From NCBI RefSeq assembly GCF_021391495.1, contig NZ_CP090063.1, forward strand, positions 5,890,001 through 5,954,000: 64,000 nucleotides of DNA, written 5' to 3'. Numbering within the stretch: position 1 is the first letter of the stretch; each line of letters begins with the position of its first letter. This document shows, piece by piece, positions 45,994 through 54,835 of the stretch. The notes beneath the pieces are model-generated. The model was not told where the DNA came from. It saw only the letters and a program-made list of their open reading frames with translations, and made no database searches. Both the position numbers and the translations under genes were made by a program. The DNA is from Amycolatopsis acidiphila (GTDB taxonomy: Bacteria > Actinomycetota > Actinomycetes > Mycobacteriales > Pseudonocardiaceae).

Positions 45994-47184
45994 TCAGGGA
46001 GTGAGCCGCCGCGCCGCGAGCTCGGCCAGCAGGGTGGCGGCGTCGGCGACCACGTTGTCGTCGAACGCCGCCCGGGGAGAGTGGTTGTAGGCGGCGGTGT
46101 CCGGGTCTTCGGCGAAGGTGGCGCCGAGGAAGACGAACGCGCCGGGAACGCGGTCGAGCACCCGGGAGAAGTCCTCCGAGCCGGTCATCGGGTTGACCAG
46201 CGGCTGGAAGCGCTCCTCGCCGAAGACCTCGCGCACCGTCTCGGCGGCGAACTCGTGGCCCGACTGGTGGTTGACGGTGACGGGATATTCCTGCTGGTAG
46301 CTGACCTCCGCCTCGAGTCCGTGCGAAGCGGCGATCTCCTGGCACAGCTGGACCGCGAACTTCGCGACCTTCTCCCGGGCTTCGGGGGAGAAGCTGCGGA
46401 CCGTCGCCTCGAAGGTCGCGTCGTCGGGGATGATGTTGCGGCGGGTGCCGGCGTGGAAGACGCCGACGGTGACCACGACCGGGTCGAACACGTCGAACCG
46501 CCGCGTGACCATGGTCTGCAGCGCGGTGACCATCTCGCAGGCGACGGGCACCGGGTCGAGCGCCTGGAACGGGCGCGAGCCGTGCCCGCCGGCGCCGACG
46601 ACCCGCACGAACAGCCCGTCGGAGGCGGCCATCAGCGGTCCCGGCCGGGACGTGAACATGCCGTTGGGGATGACCGAGGACGTGACGTGGATGCCGAACG
46701 CGGCGTCGGCGGGCCGGCCGGCGGCTTCGAGCACCCCTTCGGAGATCATGTGCCCCGCACCGTCCCAGCCCTCTTCCCCGGGCTGGAACATGAACACGAC
46801 GTCCCCGGCGAGCCGGTCGCGATGCTGTGAGAGCAGGCGCGCGGCGCCGACGAGCCCGGCCGTGTGCAGGTCGTGGCCGCAGGCGTGCATCAGGCCGTCG
46901 TGGCGCGAGGTGTAGTCCGCGCCGGTCTGCTCGGTGACCGGCAGCGCGTCCATGTCGCCGCGCAGCAGCACGACCTCGCCGTCACCGCCCTGGCCACGCA
47001 GGACCGCCGTGACCGAGGTCAGGTCCTTGCCCGTGGAGATCTCCAGCGGCAGCCCGTCCAGCGCTTCGAGGACCTTCTCCTGGGTGCGCGGCAGCTGCAG
47101 GCCGACCTCGGGAATCTGGTGCAGCTCGCGGCGCAGCCGCACCAGGTCCTCGTTCAACGTCGCGGCGTCGTTCCGCAGGTCCAT
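45994..47184 (-). CDS. M20 amidohydrolase (N-acyl-amino acid hydrolase type)
   Basis: This 396-aa dizinc hydrolase is similar in style to the one at 5233-6501. It has LRRELHQIPEVGLQLPRTQ at the start, LMHACGHDLHTAG with Cys and His ligands near 98, FMFQPGEEGWDGAGHM with the catalytic Glu, GGHGSRPF, and MTGSEDFSRV late. It lies 20 nt upstream of DUF3311 and is the first gene of the M20-DUF3311-SSS-amidohydrolase unit. AGGAG lies 4 nt before its ATG. The unit probably imports and hydrolyses an acylated amino acid, under the divergent Lrp-type regulator. Confidence 0.87.
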   Translation of the reverse strand: MDLRNDAATLNEDLVRLRRELHQIPEVGLQLPRTQEKVLEALDGLPLEISTGKDLTSVTAVLRGQGGDGEVVLLRGDMDALPVTEQTGADYTSRHDGLMHACGHDLHTAGLVGAARLLSQHRDRLAGDVVFMFQPGEEGWDGAGHMISEGVLEAAGRPADAAFGIHVTSSVIPNGMFTSRPGPLMAASDGLFVRVVGAGGHGSRPFQALDPVPVACEMVTALQTMVTRRFDVFDPVVVTVGVFHAGTRRNIIPDDATFEATVRSFSPEAREKVAKFAVQLCQEIAASHGLEAEVSYQQEYPVTVNHQSGHEFAAETVREVFGEERFQPLVNPMTGSEDFSRVLDRVPGAFVFLGATFAEDPDTAAYNHSPRAAFDDNVVADAATLLAELAARRLTP

Positions 47185-47292
47185 CGGTCTCCTCTCGTAC
47201 GCTTGCGCTCCGATGTTGCGGTAACCGGGCACAGCCGCGTGGCGGATGCGAAGATTCCGTCATCGACGGACGGCTGAGACGAGGAATCGATC

Positions 47293-48318
47293 ATGGTGAC
47301 CGAGACCGACCTCAGTTTGGTGAATGCTTTGCAGGTCGACCCGCGCGCGCCGTGGTCGTTCGTCGGCGAGACCCTCGGCATCGGTGCGGTCACCGCGGCC
47401 CGCCGCTGGGACCACCTGCTCGGCGAGGGCAAGGCGTGGCTGTCCGCCTATCCGGCGGGCGGGGTCGCGTCGCGGCTGGCGATCGCGTTCGTGCAGATCG
47501 ACTGCGCCCCCGGCCAACCGCTCCAGGTCGGCGCGGCGCTGGCCGCCGACCCGCACATCCCGACGGTGGAGTACGTCGCCGGTCCCTGCGACCTGCTGGT
47601 CCACGTCGTCGCGCCCGATCTGCGCGCCGTGACGGACTACATGGTGCACCGGCTCACGACACTGCCGGGCGTCGTGCGCACACGGACTCTCGTGTCGGCG
47701 CGGATGTTCAGCGAAGGCAGCCGCTGGCAGGTGCGCGCGATCTCGCCGGGGCAACGCGACGCGCTCGCGGCACGGGCGAAACAGCCACCGGCTCCGCCCC
47801 GCTTCGACGATCTGGACCGGCAGCTGCTGCTCCTGCTCGGCGAGGACGGCCGGATGTCGTTCTCGGTGCTCGCATCCCGGCTCGGCACCAGCGCGAGCAC
47901 CGTGCGGCGGCGGGTGGAGGGCGCGCTCGCGAGCGGCGCCGTCCGGCTGCGCTGCGAGCTGGCGCGTTCGCTGTCCCCCGCACCGGTCACCACGATGTTG
48001 TGGCTGCGCGTGCCGCCGGACCGCCTGGAGTCCACGGCCCGTTCCCTCGCGACGGTGCCGGAGGTCCGGATGTGCGCGGCGATCGGCGGCTCCGCGAACC
48101 TGCTGGTCGTCGGCTGGGTCCGGGCGCCGGCGGACTCGGTCGCGCTGGAGAGCTCGCTGGTCACGAAGCTGCCGTGGGTGGACATCGTCGACCGGGCGGT
48201 CACCTTGCGCACGGTCAAGCTGATGGGCGCGGTCCTCGACGAGTCCGGCTACGCCCGTTCCCGCGTACCGCTCGACTTCTGGTCGCCGATCCTGCCCAGG
48301 CTCACAGACGCTCGATGA
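47293..48318 (+). CDS. Lrp/AsnC-family transcriptional regulator, double-module
   Basis: The 341-aa protein is twice the length of a normal Lrp. It has two winged-helix/RAM units in tandem: a diverged first HTH (FVGETLGIGAVTAARRWDHLLGEG, about 24-47) with its RAM domain, then a second, better HTH (FSVLASRLGTSASTVRRRVEGALASG near 192-217) with a second RAM. It is divergent from the M20/SSS unit with 108 bp between the starts, the usual layout for a regulator of its neighbour. The effector is probably the amino acid or amide imported. Its 3' end overlaps the convergent fadA6 by 17 nt. Confidence 0.85.
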   Translation: MVTETDLSLVNALQVDPRAPWSFVGETLGIGAVTAARRWDHLLGEGKAWLSAYPAGGVASRLAIAFVQIDCAPGQPLQVGAALAADPHIPTVEYVAGPCDLLVHVVAPDLRAVTDYMVHRLTTLPGVVRTRTLVSARMFSEGSRWQVRAISPGQRDALAARAKQPPAPPRFDDLDRQLLLLLGEDGRMSFSVLASRLGTSASTVRRRVEGALASGAVRLRCELARSLSPAPVTTMLWLRVPPDRLESTARSLATVPEVRMCAAIGGSANLLVVGWVRAPADSVALESSLVTKLPWVDIVDRAVTLRTVKLMGAVLDESGYARSRVPLDFWSPILPRLTDAR

Positions 48319-49453
48319 TGGTGACGTTCGCGGTGCCGCCGCCTTCGCACATCGTCTGCAAGCCGTAGCGCCCGCCGCGACGTTCGAGCTCGTGCAGCAG
48401 AGTGGCCAGCAGCTTGGTTCCGGTCGCGCCGATCGGATGACCGAGGGCGATCCCGCCGCCGTTGACGTTCACGCGCTCGGGGTCCGCGCCCGTCTCGTCG
48501 AGCCAGGCGAGGACGACGCTGGCGAACGCCTCGTTGACCTCGAAGAGGTCGATGTCGTCGATCGACAACCCCGTCCTGCGCAAGGCATGCGCCGTCGCGG
48601 GGATCGGCCCGGTGAGCATCCAGACCGGATCCGCGGCCCGGACGGACAGGTGGTGCACGCGGGCCCGGGGCGTCAGGTCGTGCTCGCGCACGAAGGCCTC
48701 CGAAGCGACGAGAGCCGCGCTGGCGCCGTCCGAGATCTGGCTCGCGACGGCTGCGGTGAGCCGTGAACCCTCGCTCAACGGCTTCAGGCTCGCCATCCGT
48801 TCGAGGCTGGTGTCCCGCCGCGGCCCCTCGTCGTGGCGGAACCCGTCCACCGGCACGATCTCGGCATCGAACCGGCCCTCGTCCCGTGCCGCGATCGCCC
48901 GCTGGTGGCTGCGGTAGGCGTACTCCTCCATCGCCTGGCGGCTGATCCCCCAGTGCTCGGCGATCATCTCGGCACTGCGGAACTGCGAGACCTCGACGCT
49001 GCCGTAGCGCTCCTGCCAGCCCTTCGAACCCGAGAACGGGTCGTCGAACCCGAACTCGCGCCCGGCGAGCATCGCGGCGCTGATCGGAATCTGGCTCATG
49101 TTCTGCACACCGCCCGCGAGCACCAGGTCCGCCGTGCCCGACAGCACGGCCTGCGCGGCGAAGTGCACCGCCTGCTGGCTCGACCCGCACTGCCTGTCCA
49201 CGGTCACGCCCGGCACGTGGTCGGGGAGGCCGGCGGCGAGCCAGGCGGTGCGGGCGATGTTGCCCGCCTGCGAGCCGAGGGTGTCGGTGCAGCCGAAGAT
49301 CACGTCGTCGACCAGGGCCGGGTCGACGCCGGTTCGCTCGACGACGGCGTTGATCACGTGCGCGCCGAGGTCGGCGGAGTGCACGGCGCTGAGCCCGCCC
49401 CCGCGCCTGCCGACCGGGGTGCGCAGTGCGTCGAGCAGATATGCCTCAGCCAT
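48302..49453 (-). CDS. fadA6: Thiolase FadA6 (C/D-ring degradation)
   Basis: The 383-aa thiolase has an intact catalytic set: Cys89 (VDRQCGSSQQ), the His of GGGIALGHPIGATG and the Cys of TMCEGGGTAN. FadA6 is thought to thiolyse the linear ketoacyl-CoA formed after IpdAB opens the last ring. It is the last gene of the fadE30-ipdF-kstR2-fadA6 transcript, its ATG lying 8 nt inside the kstR2 3' end, in the order of Rv3560c-Rv3556c. Its stop region overlaps the Lrp gene. Confidence 0.88.
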   Translation of the reverse strand: MAEAYLLDALRTPVGRRGGGLSAVHSADLGAHVINAVVERTGVDPALVDDVIFGCTDTLGSQAGNIARTAWLAAGLPDHVPGVTVDRQCGSSQQAVHFAAQAVLSGTADLVLAGGVQNMSQIPISAAMLAGREFGFDDPFSGSKGWQERYGSVEVSQFRSAEMIAEHWGISRQAMEEYAYRSHQRAIAARDEGRFDAEIVPVDGFRHDEGPRRDTSLERMASLKPLSEGSRLTAAVASQISDGASAALVASEAFVREHDLTPRARVHHLSVRAADPVWMLTGPIPATAHALRRTGLSIDDIDLFEVNEAFASVVLAWLDETGADPERVNVNGGGIALGHPIGATGTKLLATLLHELERRGGRYGLQTMCEGGGTANVTIIERL

Positions 49454-50057
49454 CGGGTCTCCTTTTCGCCGGGCGACGCCGGGTCGCGATCCCGTCGAGC
49501 ACGATCGCCAGGTACTCCTGGGCGACCTCGTCGGCCGACAGCGGGCCCTTCGGGTCGTACCAGTGCACCGCCACCCACACGGTGTCGCGGATGAACCGGT
49601 AGGTCAGCTCGACGTTCAGTTCGGGGCGGAACGCGCCCTCGCGGACGCCTTCGGCCAGCAGCTCGGTCCACAGCTTGCGGAACTCGGTGTTGCGCCGCTC
49701 GATGTAGGAGAACCGGGGCAGCTTCGCAAGCTGCTTGGCCTCGTTCTGGTAGATCGCGACCTCGTCCGGGTGCGCGTCGATCGCCTCGAAGGAGGCGACC
49801 ACGACGGCTTCGAGCGTCTTGCGCGGCCCGAGCCCGGTCCGCACGATCTCCGCGTAGGTGCCGAACAGCTCGTCGAGGAACCCGCCGAGGATCTCGTCGG
49901 CCATCGACTCCTTCGAGTCGAAGTGGTGGTACAGGCTGCCGGACAGGATGCCCGCGGCGTCGGCGATGTCGCGCACTGTCGTCGAGCGGTACCCGTGCTC
50001 GGCGAACAGGCGCGCGGCCAGGGTCAGCAGTTCGTCACGACGGCTTTGTTCAGGCAT
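49446..50057 (-). CDS. kstR2: TetR-family repressor KstR2
   Basis: KstR2 represses the HIP (C/D-ring) regulon and is released by HIP-CoA. This 203-aa TetR protein has the HTH STTVRDIADAAGILSGSLYHHFDSKESM (split over 25-52) and a ligand domain with VAIYQNEAKQLAKLPRFSYIERRN near 101-124 and FIRDTVWVAVHWYDP near 158. The latter match mycobacterial KstR2 closely. It is co-transcribed between ipdF and fadA6, with 8-nt overlaps on both sides, so it controls its own operon. Candidate operators are at 37820 and 52490. Confidence 0.9.
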   Translation of the reverse strand: MPEQSRRDELLTLAARLFAEHGYRSTTVRDIADAAGILSGSLYHHFDSKESMADEILGGFLDELFGTYAEIVRTGLGPRKTLEAVVVASFEAIDAHPDEVAIYQNEAKQLAKLPRFSYIERRNTEFRKLWTELLAEGVREGAFRPELNVELTYRFIRDTVWVAVHWYDPKGPLSADEVAQEYLAIVLDGIATRRRPAKRRPDG

Positions 50058-50817
50058 GCTGGCTGCTCACTGAGATCACCTCACCGGTCAGGTAGGACGC
50101 GTGGTCGCTGGCGAGGAATACCATCACATTCGCCACCTCCCACGGCTGCGCCGCCCTCCCGGAAACCTCGCGTGCGGTCAGGTCGGCCAGCAGCTCCTCG
50201 GTGGTGACCTTCGCCAGGAACGGATGCATCGCGAGGCTCGGCGCGACGGCGTTCACCCGGATCCCGTGTGGCGCCACGTCCACGGCGGCGCAGCGGGTCA
50301 GGGCCATGACCCCGGCCTTCGCCGCCGCGTAGTGGGCCTGCTCGGCCTGTGCCCGCCAGCCGACCACGGAGGCGTTGTTCACGATCGCACCCCCGTCTCC
50401 CTGCGCGATGAACGCCCGTGCGGCGGCGCGGGTGGCGCGGAAGGTGCCGTTGAGGGTCACGTCGAGCACCCGGAACCACTCGTCGTCGGCCATGTCCACA
50501 ATAGACTTGCTGCCACCGAGTCCGGCGTTGTTGATGAGCACGTCGATACGGCCGAACCGGGCGATGGTGCCGTCGATCAGCGCCTGCACCTGGTCTTCGC
50601 TGGTCACGTCGCAGGGGATCGCGTGGACGTCGCCCAGCTCTTCGGCCTTCTCGCGCAGCCGCCGTTCGTGCCAGTCGCTCAGCACGACCTGCGCGCCTTC
50701 CTCGAGACTGCGCTTGGCGACGGCAGAGCCGATACCCGTGCCGGCCGCGGCCGTCACGACGACGACCTTGTCTCGCAACAGGTTCGCGCCCTCGGGGTAT
50801 TTGGGGACGGGGATCAC
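50050..50817 (-). CDS. ipdF: SDR dehydrogenase IpdF
   Basis: IpdF oxidises the ring hydroxyl of a HIP-CoA metabolite and works with IpdC. The 255-aa classical SDR has VVVVTAAAGTGIGSAVAKRS as its NAD motif, SDWHERR after strand 2 (Asp, NAD preference), NNAGLGG, an Asn/Ser site in NNASVVGWRAQ and HYAAAKAGV with the catalytic Tyr-Lys pair. The AAAGTGIG variant and GEVISVSSQHA ending are those of Rv3559c. The GTG start overlaps the fadE30 stop by 4 nt. Confidence 0.88.
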   Translation of the reverse strand: MIPVPKYPEGANLLRDKVVVVTAAAGTGIGSAVAKRSLEEGAQVVLSDWHERRLREKAEELGDVHAIPCDVTSEDQVQALIDGTIARFGRIDVLINNAGLGGSKSIVDMADDEWFRVLDVTLNGTFRATRAAARAFIAQGDGGAIVNNASVVGWRAQAEQAHYAAAKAGVMALTRCAAVDVAPHGIRVNAVAPSLAMHPFLAKVTTEELLADLTAREVSGRAAQPWEVANVMVFLASDHASYLTGEVISVSSQHA

Positions 50818-51941
50818 TGGCGGGCCTCCCGGGGCAACCCGAGCACGCGCTCGGCGATGATGTTCCGCTGAATCTCGTTCGAACCGCCGTAGATGGTGTC
50901 GGCGCGGCTGAACAGGTACAGTCGTTGCCAGGCGTCCTCCTCGACCATGGACGCCGGTCCGCGCACCATCATCGCCAGTTCGCCGAGGCTGCGATGCCAG
51001 TCCGCCCAGACCAGTTTGGACACTTCCGCGACCCCGGGCACCTGCGAGCCGAGGGTCCGCACAGCGTGAGCGCGCATGACCTCCAGGCCCATCCACGCCC
51101 GCGCCAGCCGCTCGGCGATCACCGGATCCTCAGCGGCACCGTTGTGCCGCGCGAGTTCGGTGAGTGCGGTGAGCTCGCGGCGGAAGCCGACCTGCTGGCC
51201 GAGGGTGGCCACACCGCGTTCGAACGCGAGCGTGCCCAAAGCGACGCGCCAGCCGTCGCCGGGCGTGCCCACGACGAGGTCCTTGGCGGTGCGGGCGCCG
51301 TCGAAGAAGACCTCGTTGAACTCGCTGGTGCCGGTGAGCTGGCGGATCGGGCGTACCTCGATGCCGGGCTGGCGCATGGGCACGAGTAGGTAGGACAGGC
51401 CGTGGTGGCGTTTGGACCCCGGCTCCGTTCGGGCCAGGACGAAGCACCAGTCGGCGACGTGGGCCAGGGAGGTCCAGATCTTCTGGCCGCGCAGGACCCA
51501 CTCGTCCCCGTCGAGGGTGGCGGTGGTCGCGACGGCGGCCAGGTCGGATCCCGCCCCGGGCTCGGAGTAGCCCTGGCACCACAGCTCCTCGACCTTGACG
51601 ATCTTCGGCAGGAAACGGCGCTGCTGTTCGGGGGTGCCGAAGGCGATCAGCGTGGGTCCGAGGAGCTCCTGCCCGAGGTGACTGACGCGGGCGGGGGCCT
51701 GCGCGCGGGCGTACTCCTCGTGGAAGACGACCTGGTCGTCGAGGCTCGCGCCGGCACCGCCGTGTTCTGCCGGCCAGCCGAGACAGTTCCATCCGGCTTC
51801 GGCGAGATGTCGCTCCCAGGCGAGGCGCTCTTCGAAGGCTTCGTGCTCCCGGCCGGGGCCGCCCTGCCCGCGCACATGCGCGAACGGCCCGTCGAGGTTC
51901 TCCTCGAGCCACGCCCGCAGGCGTTCCCGGAACTCGGGCAT
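50814..51941 (-). CDS. fadE30: Acyl-CoA dehydrogenase FadE30
   Basis: FadE30 dehydrogenates the propionyl side chain of the HIP-derived CoA thioester. This 375-aa enzyme has the ACAD pattern: CQGYSEPGAGSDLAAV (near residue 120), GQKIWTSLAHVADWCFVLART for FAD binding, and an ending IYGGSNEIQRNIIAERVLGLP. In such steroid ACADs the base is often an Asp or Glu at a shifted position, which I cannot assign safely. The ATG at 51941 has GGAGG 4 nt upstream. It leads the fadE30-ipdF-kstR2-fadA6 operon and is divergent from fadD3, with a long gap. Confidence 0.88.
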   Translation of the reverse strand: MPEFRERLRAWLEENLDGPFAHVRGQGGPGREHEAFEERLAWERHLAEAGWNCLGWPAEHGGAGASLDDQVVFHEEYARAQAPARVSHLGQELLGPTLIAFGTPEQQRRFLPKIVKVEELWCQGYSEPGAGSDLAAVATTATLDGDEWVLRGQKIWTSLAHVADWCFVLARTEPGSKRHHGLSYLLVPMRQPGIEVRPIRQLTGTSEFNEVFFDGARTAKDLVVGTPGDGWRVALGTLAFERGVATLGQQVGFRRELTALTELARHNGAAEDPVIAERLARAWMGLEVMRAHAVRTLGSQVPGVAEVSKLVWADWHRSLGELAMMVRGPASMVEEDAWQRLYLFSRADTIYGGSNEIQRNIIAERVLGLPREARQ

Positions 51942-52488
51942 CACACCTCCTCGGCTTCGTCTCGCTGGACGCACTCACTGCGCCTCAACCTCTCGCCGCA
52001 TTGCGAGTCGCGCATGTGGCTTTGAGGACACCCCCTAGGGCACCCGTGCGCTTCTCACCATCGCGCACATCCAGACGGCAGGATCGACTCCGCCGTCTCA
52101 CCTCTCCGTCGCATTTCGGATGGAGCGAGGACATTTCGCGTGGAGCCGGGGCCACCGTGGCCAGTGTGTCCACACCACTGCACGGGTGCCGCCGCGTCGG
52201 CTCCACCCCGCACCTCGAATGGCGTAGGACGTTCCACTCGGTCCCGCCATCGTCGTCCGGCGCATTCAGCGCCATCCAGCCGGGCTCGGCAACCCCAACT
52301 CTCCAGCGCCGCGCTCGCATCACTGAAGCGATATCGCGGCGGCGCTTCCCGACACTGTCCCTCACCGCGCATCAAGGGGCGTCGGTGCGCGCCGCCCCTT
52401 CGCGCCTTTTCCTGCACGTGCCACCTCCCCCTGTCGCACCTCAACCGTTGCCTCTGTTCAAAACGTAGCCTCGTGCGTAGGCTACCCT
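51942..52488. other. Long non-coding gap between fadE30 and fadD3
   Basis: No gene is visible in 547 bp. Frames of up to 126 codons on the minus strand and an N-terminal extension of fadD3 on the plus strand have no ribosome site and a Ser/Arg-rich biased make-up. The DNA is not obviously repetitive. No KstR2-like box is seen near the fadE30 end; the only one is just before fadD3. Leaders or a small RNA are possible but nothing supports them directly. Confidence 0.55.
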
Positions 52489-52489
52489 A

Positions 52490-52505
52490 CCAAGCACTTG
52501 CTAGG
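52490..52505. promoter_or_regulatory. KstR2-like operator upstream of fadD3
   Basis: CCAAGCACTTGCTAGG, with the preceding A, contains ACCAAGCACTTGCT, an exact match to AnCAAGnnCTTGnT. It ends 9 bp before the fadD3 ATG, so a bound repressor would block initiation or clearance. Confidence 0.78.
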
Positions 52506-52514
52506 GAGAGGCGA

Positions 52515-53996
52515 ATGGAAACCATCCCGGCCGCGGTCGTCCGGGCAGCGGAACGGTTCGGCGATCGCGAAGCGGTGGCCGACGGCCGGGTGCGCTGGAC
52601 CTGGATGCAGCTGCACGAGCGAGTGCGTCGCTGCGCGGGACTCCTGCTCACCCAAGGAATCCGTCCGGGCGACCGGGTCGCCGTCTGCTCGCCCAACACT
52701 CATCACTGGATCGTCGCGGCGCTCGGCGCGTTGCACATCGGCGCGGTGCTCGTGCCGATCAACACTCGTTTCACCGGCCCGGAAATGCGGGACATCCTCG
52801 ACAGAACAGAGGCGCGAGCACTGTTCGTGGCCACCTCATTCCTGGGCGTGGACCGGTTGTCGCTGCTGCGGGAGACAGGCGCACGACTCCCGGCAACCGT
52901 GCTGCCCATTGATCTGGACGAGCCGGCTGCATGGGACGGTGACCCAACAGGCGTAGACGACCTCGCGGCCGCGGTCCGACCCGGCGACATCAGCGATATC
53001 TTGTTCACCTCGGGCACAACCGGGCGCAGCAAGGGCGCGATGAGTGCGCACCACCAGGCGCTCTCGGTGGCGGCGGCATGGGCGGAGTGCGGCGAGGTCG
53101 GACCCAACGACCGCTACCTGGTCATCAACCCGTTCTTCCACAGCTTCGGTTACAAGGCAGGCATTCTCGTCGCCGTGCTGACAGGCGCAACCCTGCTCCC
53201 GGAAGTGACCTTCGACGTCGATCGCGCGCTGCGAGTGATCGCGGACGAACGTGTCACTGTCCTGCCGGGCGCGCCGACGATCTATCAGATGTTGCTGGAC
53301 GCCCCTTCCCGCCCCGGTCACGATTTGTCGAGCCTGCGGCTGGCCGTGACCGGGGCGGCGACAGTGCCGGTCGCACTGGTCGAACGGATGCAGTCCGAGC
53401 TGTCCTTCGAAACGGTACTGACAGCGTATGGGTTGACCGAAGCCGTGGTGGCGACGATGTGCCGGGTGGGGGACGATCCGAAGACCGTTGCCCACACCTC
53501 CGGCCGCGCGGCGGCCGGTTGCGAGGTTCGCATCGACCCGTCGTCGAGCGAAATCCTGCTGCGTGGGCCGAACGTGATGCTGGGCTACCTCGACGACCCG
53601 GCGTCCACCGCTGCGGCAGTGGACAGCGAAGGCTGGCTGCACACCGGCGATGTGGGGGCGTTGGACGAGCGCGGGTATCTCACGATCACCGATCGCATCA
53701 AGGACATGTACATCTGCGGGGGCTTCAACGTGTACCCCGCCGAGGTGGAACAGACGCTCGCGCGGCTGCCTGGCGTTACCGAGTCGGCTGTGGTCGGTGT
53801 CCCCGACCCTCGGCTCGGCGAGGTGGGCAAGGCGTACATCGTGCAGCGCGCGCGGCTGTCCGCCGAGGACGTGCTTGCGCACTGCAAACGGAATCTGGCC
53901 AACTACAAGGTCCCGCGGCAGGTGGAGTTCTGCACGGAACTGCCGCGGAACGCGTCCGGCAAGGTGCTGAAACGAGTACTGAGGGAGAAGGCATGA
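52515..53996 (+). CDS. fadD3: HIP-CoA ligase FadD3
   Basis: FadD3 activates HIP, the bicyclic C/D-ring remnant, to HIP-CoA, which is also the inducer of KstR2. The 493-aa ANL enzyme has the P-loop ILFTSGTTGRSKGAMSAHH near residue 160, NPFFHSFGYKAG, AYGLTEAVVATM, a hinge in DRIKDMYICGGFNVYPAEVE near 395-414 and the catalytic Lys of NASGKVLKRVLR. The ATG at 52515 follows GGGAGAG; longer frames upstream run through the operator and are not credible. Its stop overlaps the next gene's ATG by 4 nt. Confidence 0.9.
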   Translation: METIPAAVVRAAERFGDREAVADGRVRWTWMQLHERVRRCAGLLLTQGIRPGDRVAVCSPNTHHWIVAALGALHIGAVLVPINTRFTGPEMRDILDRTEARALFVATSFLGVDRLSLLRETGARLPATVLPIDLDEPAAWDGDPTGVDDLAAAVRPGDISDILFTSGTTGRSKGAMSAHHQALSVAAAWAECGEVGPNDRYLVINPFFHSFGYKAGILVAVLTGATLLPEVTFDVDRALRVIADERVTVLPGAPTIYQMLLDAPSRPGHDLSSLRLAVTGAATVPVALVERMQSELSFETVLTAYGLTEAVVATMCRVGDDPKTVAHTSGRAAAGCEVRIDPSSSEILLRGPNVMLGYLDDPASTAAAVDSEGWLHTGDVGALDERGYLTITDRIKDMYICGGFNVYPAEVEQTLARLPGVTESAVVGVPDPRLGEVGKAYIVQRARLSAEDVLAHCKRNLANYKVPRQVEFCTELPRNASGKVLKRVLREKA

Positions 53997-54835
53997 GTGA
54001 CGTCGTCCGTTACGAGCGGCGCGGACCGGTCGCGGTCGTGACGATGAACCGGCCCGAGTACCGGAACGCCCAGAACTCGGCGATGACGTACGCGCTGGAC
54101 GAGGCCTTCACCCGCGCGGTGGACGACAGCGCGGTCAAGGTGATCGTCCTGGCCGGCGAAGGCAAGCACTTCTCGGCCGGGCATGACATCGGAACACCGG
54201 GGCGTGACGTCGACGTGTCGTTCGAGCGCAAGGCCGTGCTGTGGTGGGACCACGTCGACAAGTCCGGTGGAGATCAACGGTTCGCCCGCGAGTCGGAGGT
54301 CTACCTGGGGATGTGCCGGCGCTGGCGGGAGATGCCGAAGCCGATGATCGCGAGTGTCCAGGGCGCCTGCATCGCGGGCGCGTTGATGCTGGCCTGGGTG
54401 TGTGACGTGATAGTCGCCTCTGAGGACGCCTTCTTCGCCGACCCCGTGGTGCGCATGGGCATTCCCGGCGTCGAGTACTTCGCGCATCCCTGGGTGCTGG
54501 GTCCTCGCGCCGCGAAGGAAGTCCTGTTCACCGGAGAGCGCTTTTCTGCGGCCCAGGCCAAGGAGTGGGGGATGCTGAACCGGATCGTCCCGCGCGCCGA
54601 GCTGGAAGGCGCCACGATCGCCATGGCGGAGAAGATCGCCAAGATGCCGTCCTTCGGGTTGGCGCTGGCGAAGAAGGCGGTGAACCAGGCGGAGGACCTG
54701 ATGGGCATGCGCTCCGGCATGGACTCCGTGTTCGGCCTGCACCACCTCGCTCACGCCCACAACGCCGAAGTCGGCGGCGACTCCCTGGCAGGCCAGGATG
54801 CCCGGTCGATGCGCGCCGCGAACACGTCGTCATGA
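53993..54835 (+). CDS. Crotonase-fold enoyl-CoA hydratase/isomerase
   Basis: The 280-aa crotonase has the N-terminal [19 protein letters not shown], oxyanion-hole segments GEGKHFSAGHDIGTP (near residue 56) and GACIAGALMLAWVCDVIVA (near 121), and the acidic FFADPVVRMGIPGVEY, in which the usual catalytic Glu positions are replaced by Asp or absent. It is translationally coupled to fadD3 and precedes fadE31, so it is KstR2-controlled. I recall no crotonase at this position in M. tuberculosis. Its step is unknown; a HIP side-chain hydration by analogy to beta-oxidation is the simplest guess. Confidence 0.82.
   Translation: MSDVVRYERRGPVAVVTMNRPEYRNAQNSAMTYALDEAFTRAVDDSAVKVIVLAGEGKHFSAGHDIGTPGRDVDVSFERKAVLWWDHVDKSGGDQRFARESEVYLGMCRRWREMPKPMIASVQGACIAGALMLAWVCDVIVASEDAFFADPVVRMGIPGVEYFAHPWVLGPRAAKEVLFTGERFSAAQAKEWGMLNRIVPRAELEGATIAMAEKIAKMPSFGLALAKKAVNQAEDLMGMRSGMDSVFGLHHLAHAHNAEVGGDSLAGQDARSMRAANTSS

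Noticed and set aside
51985..52365. A 126-codon minus-strand gene between fadE30 and fadD3
   Set aside because: Biased Arg/Ser composition, no family, no ribosome site, and the opposite strand is equally open.
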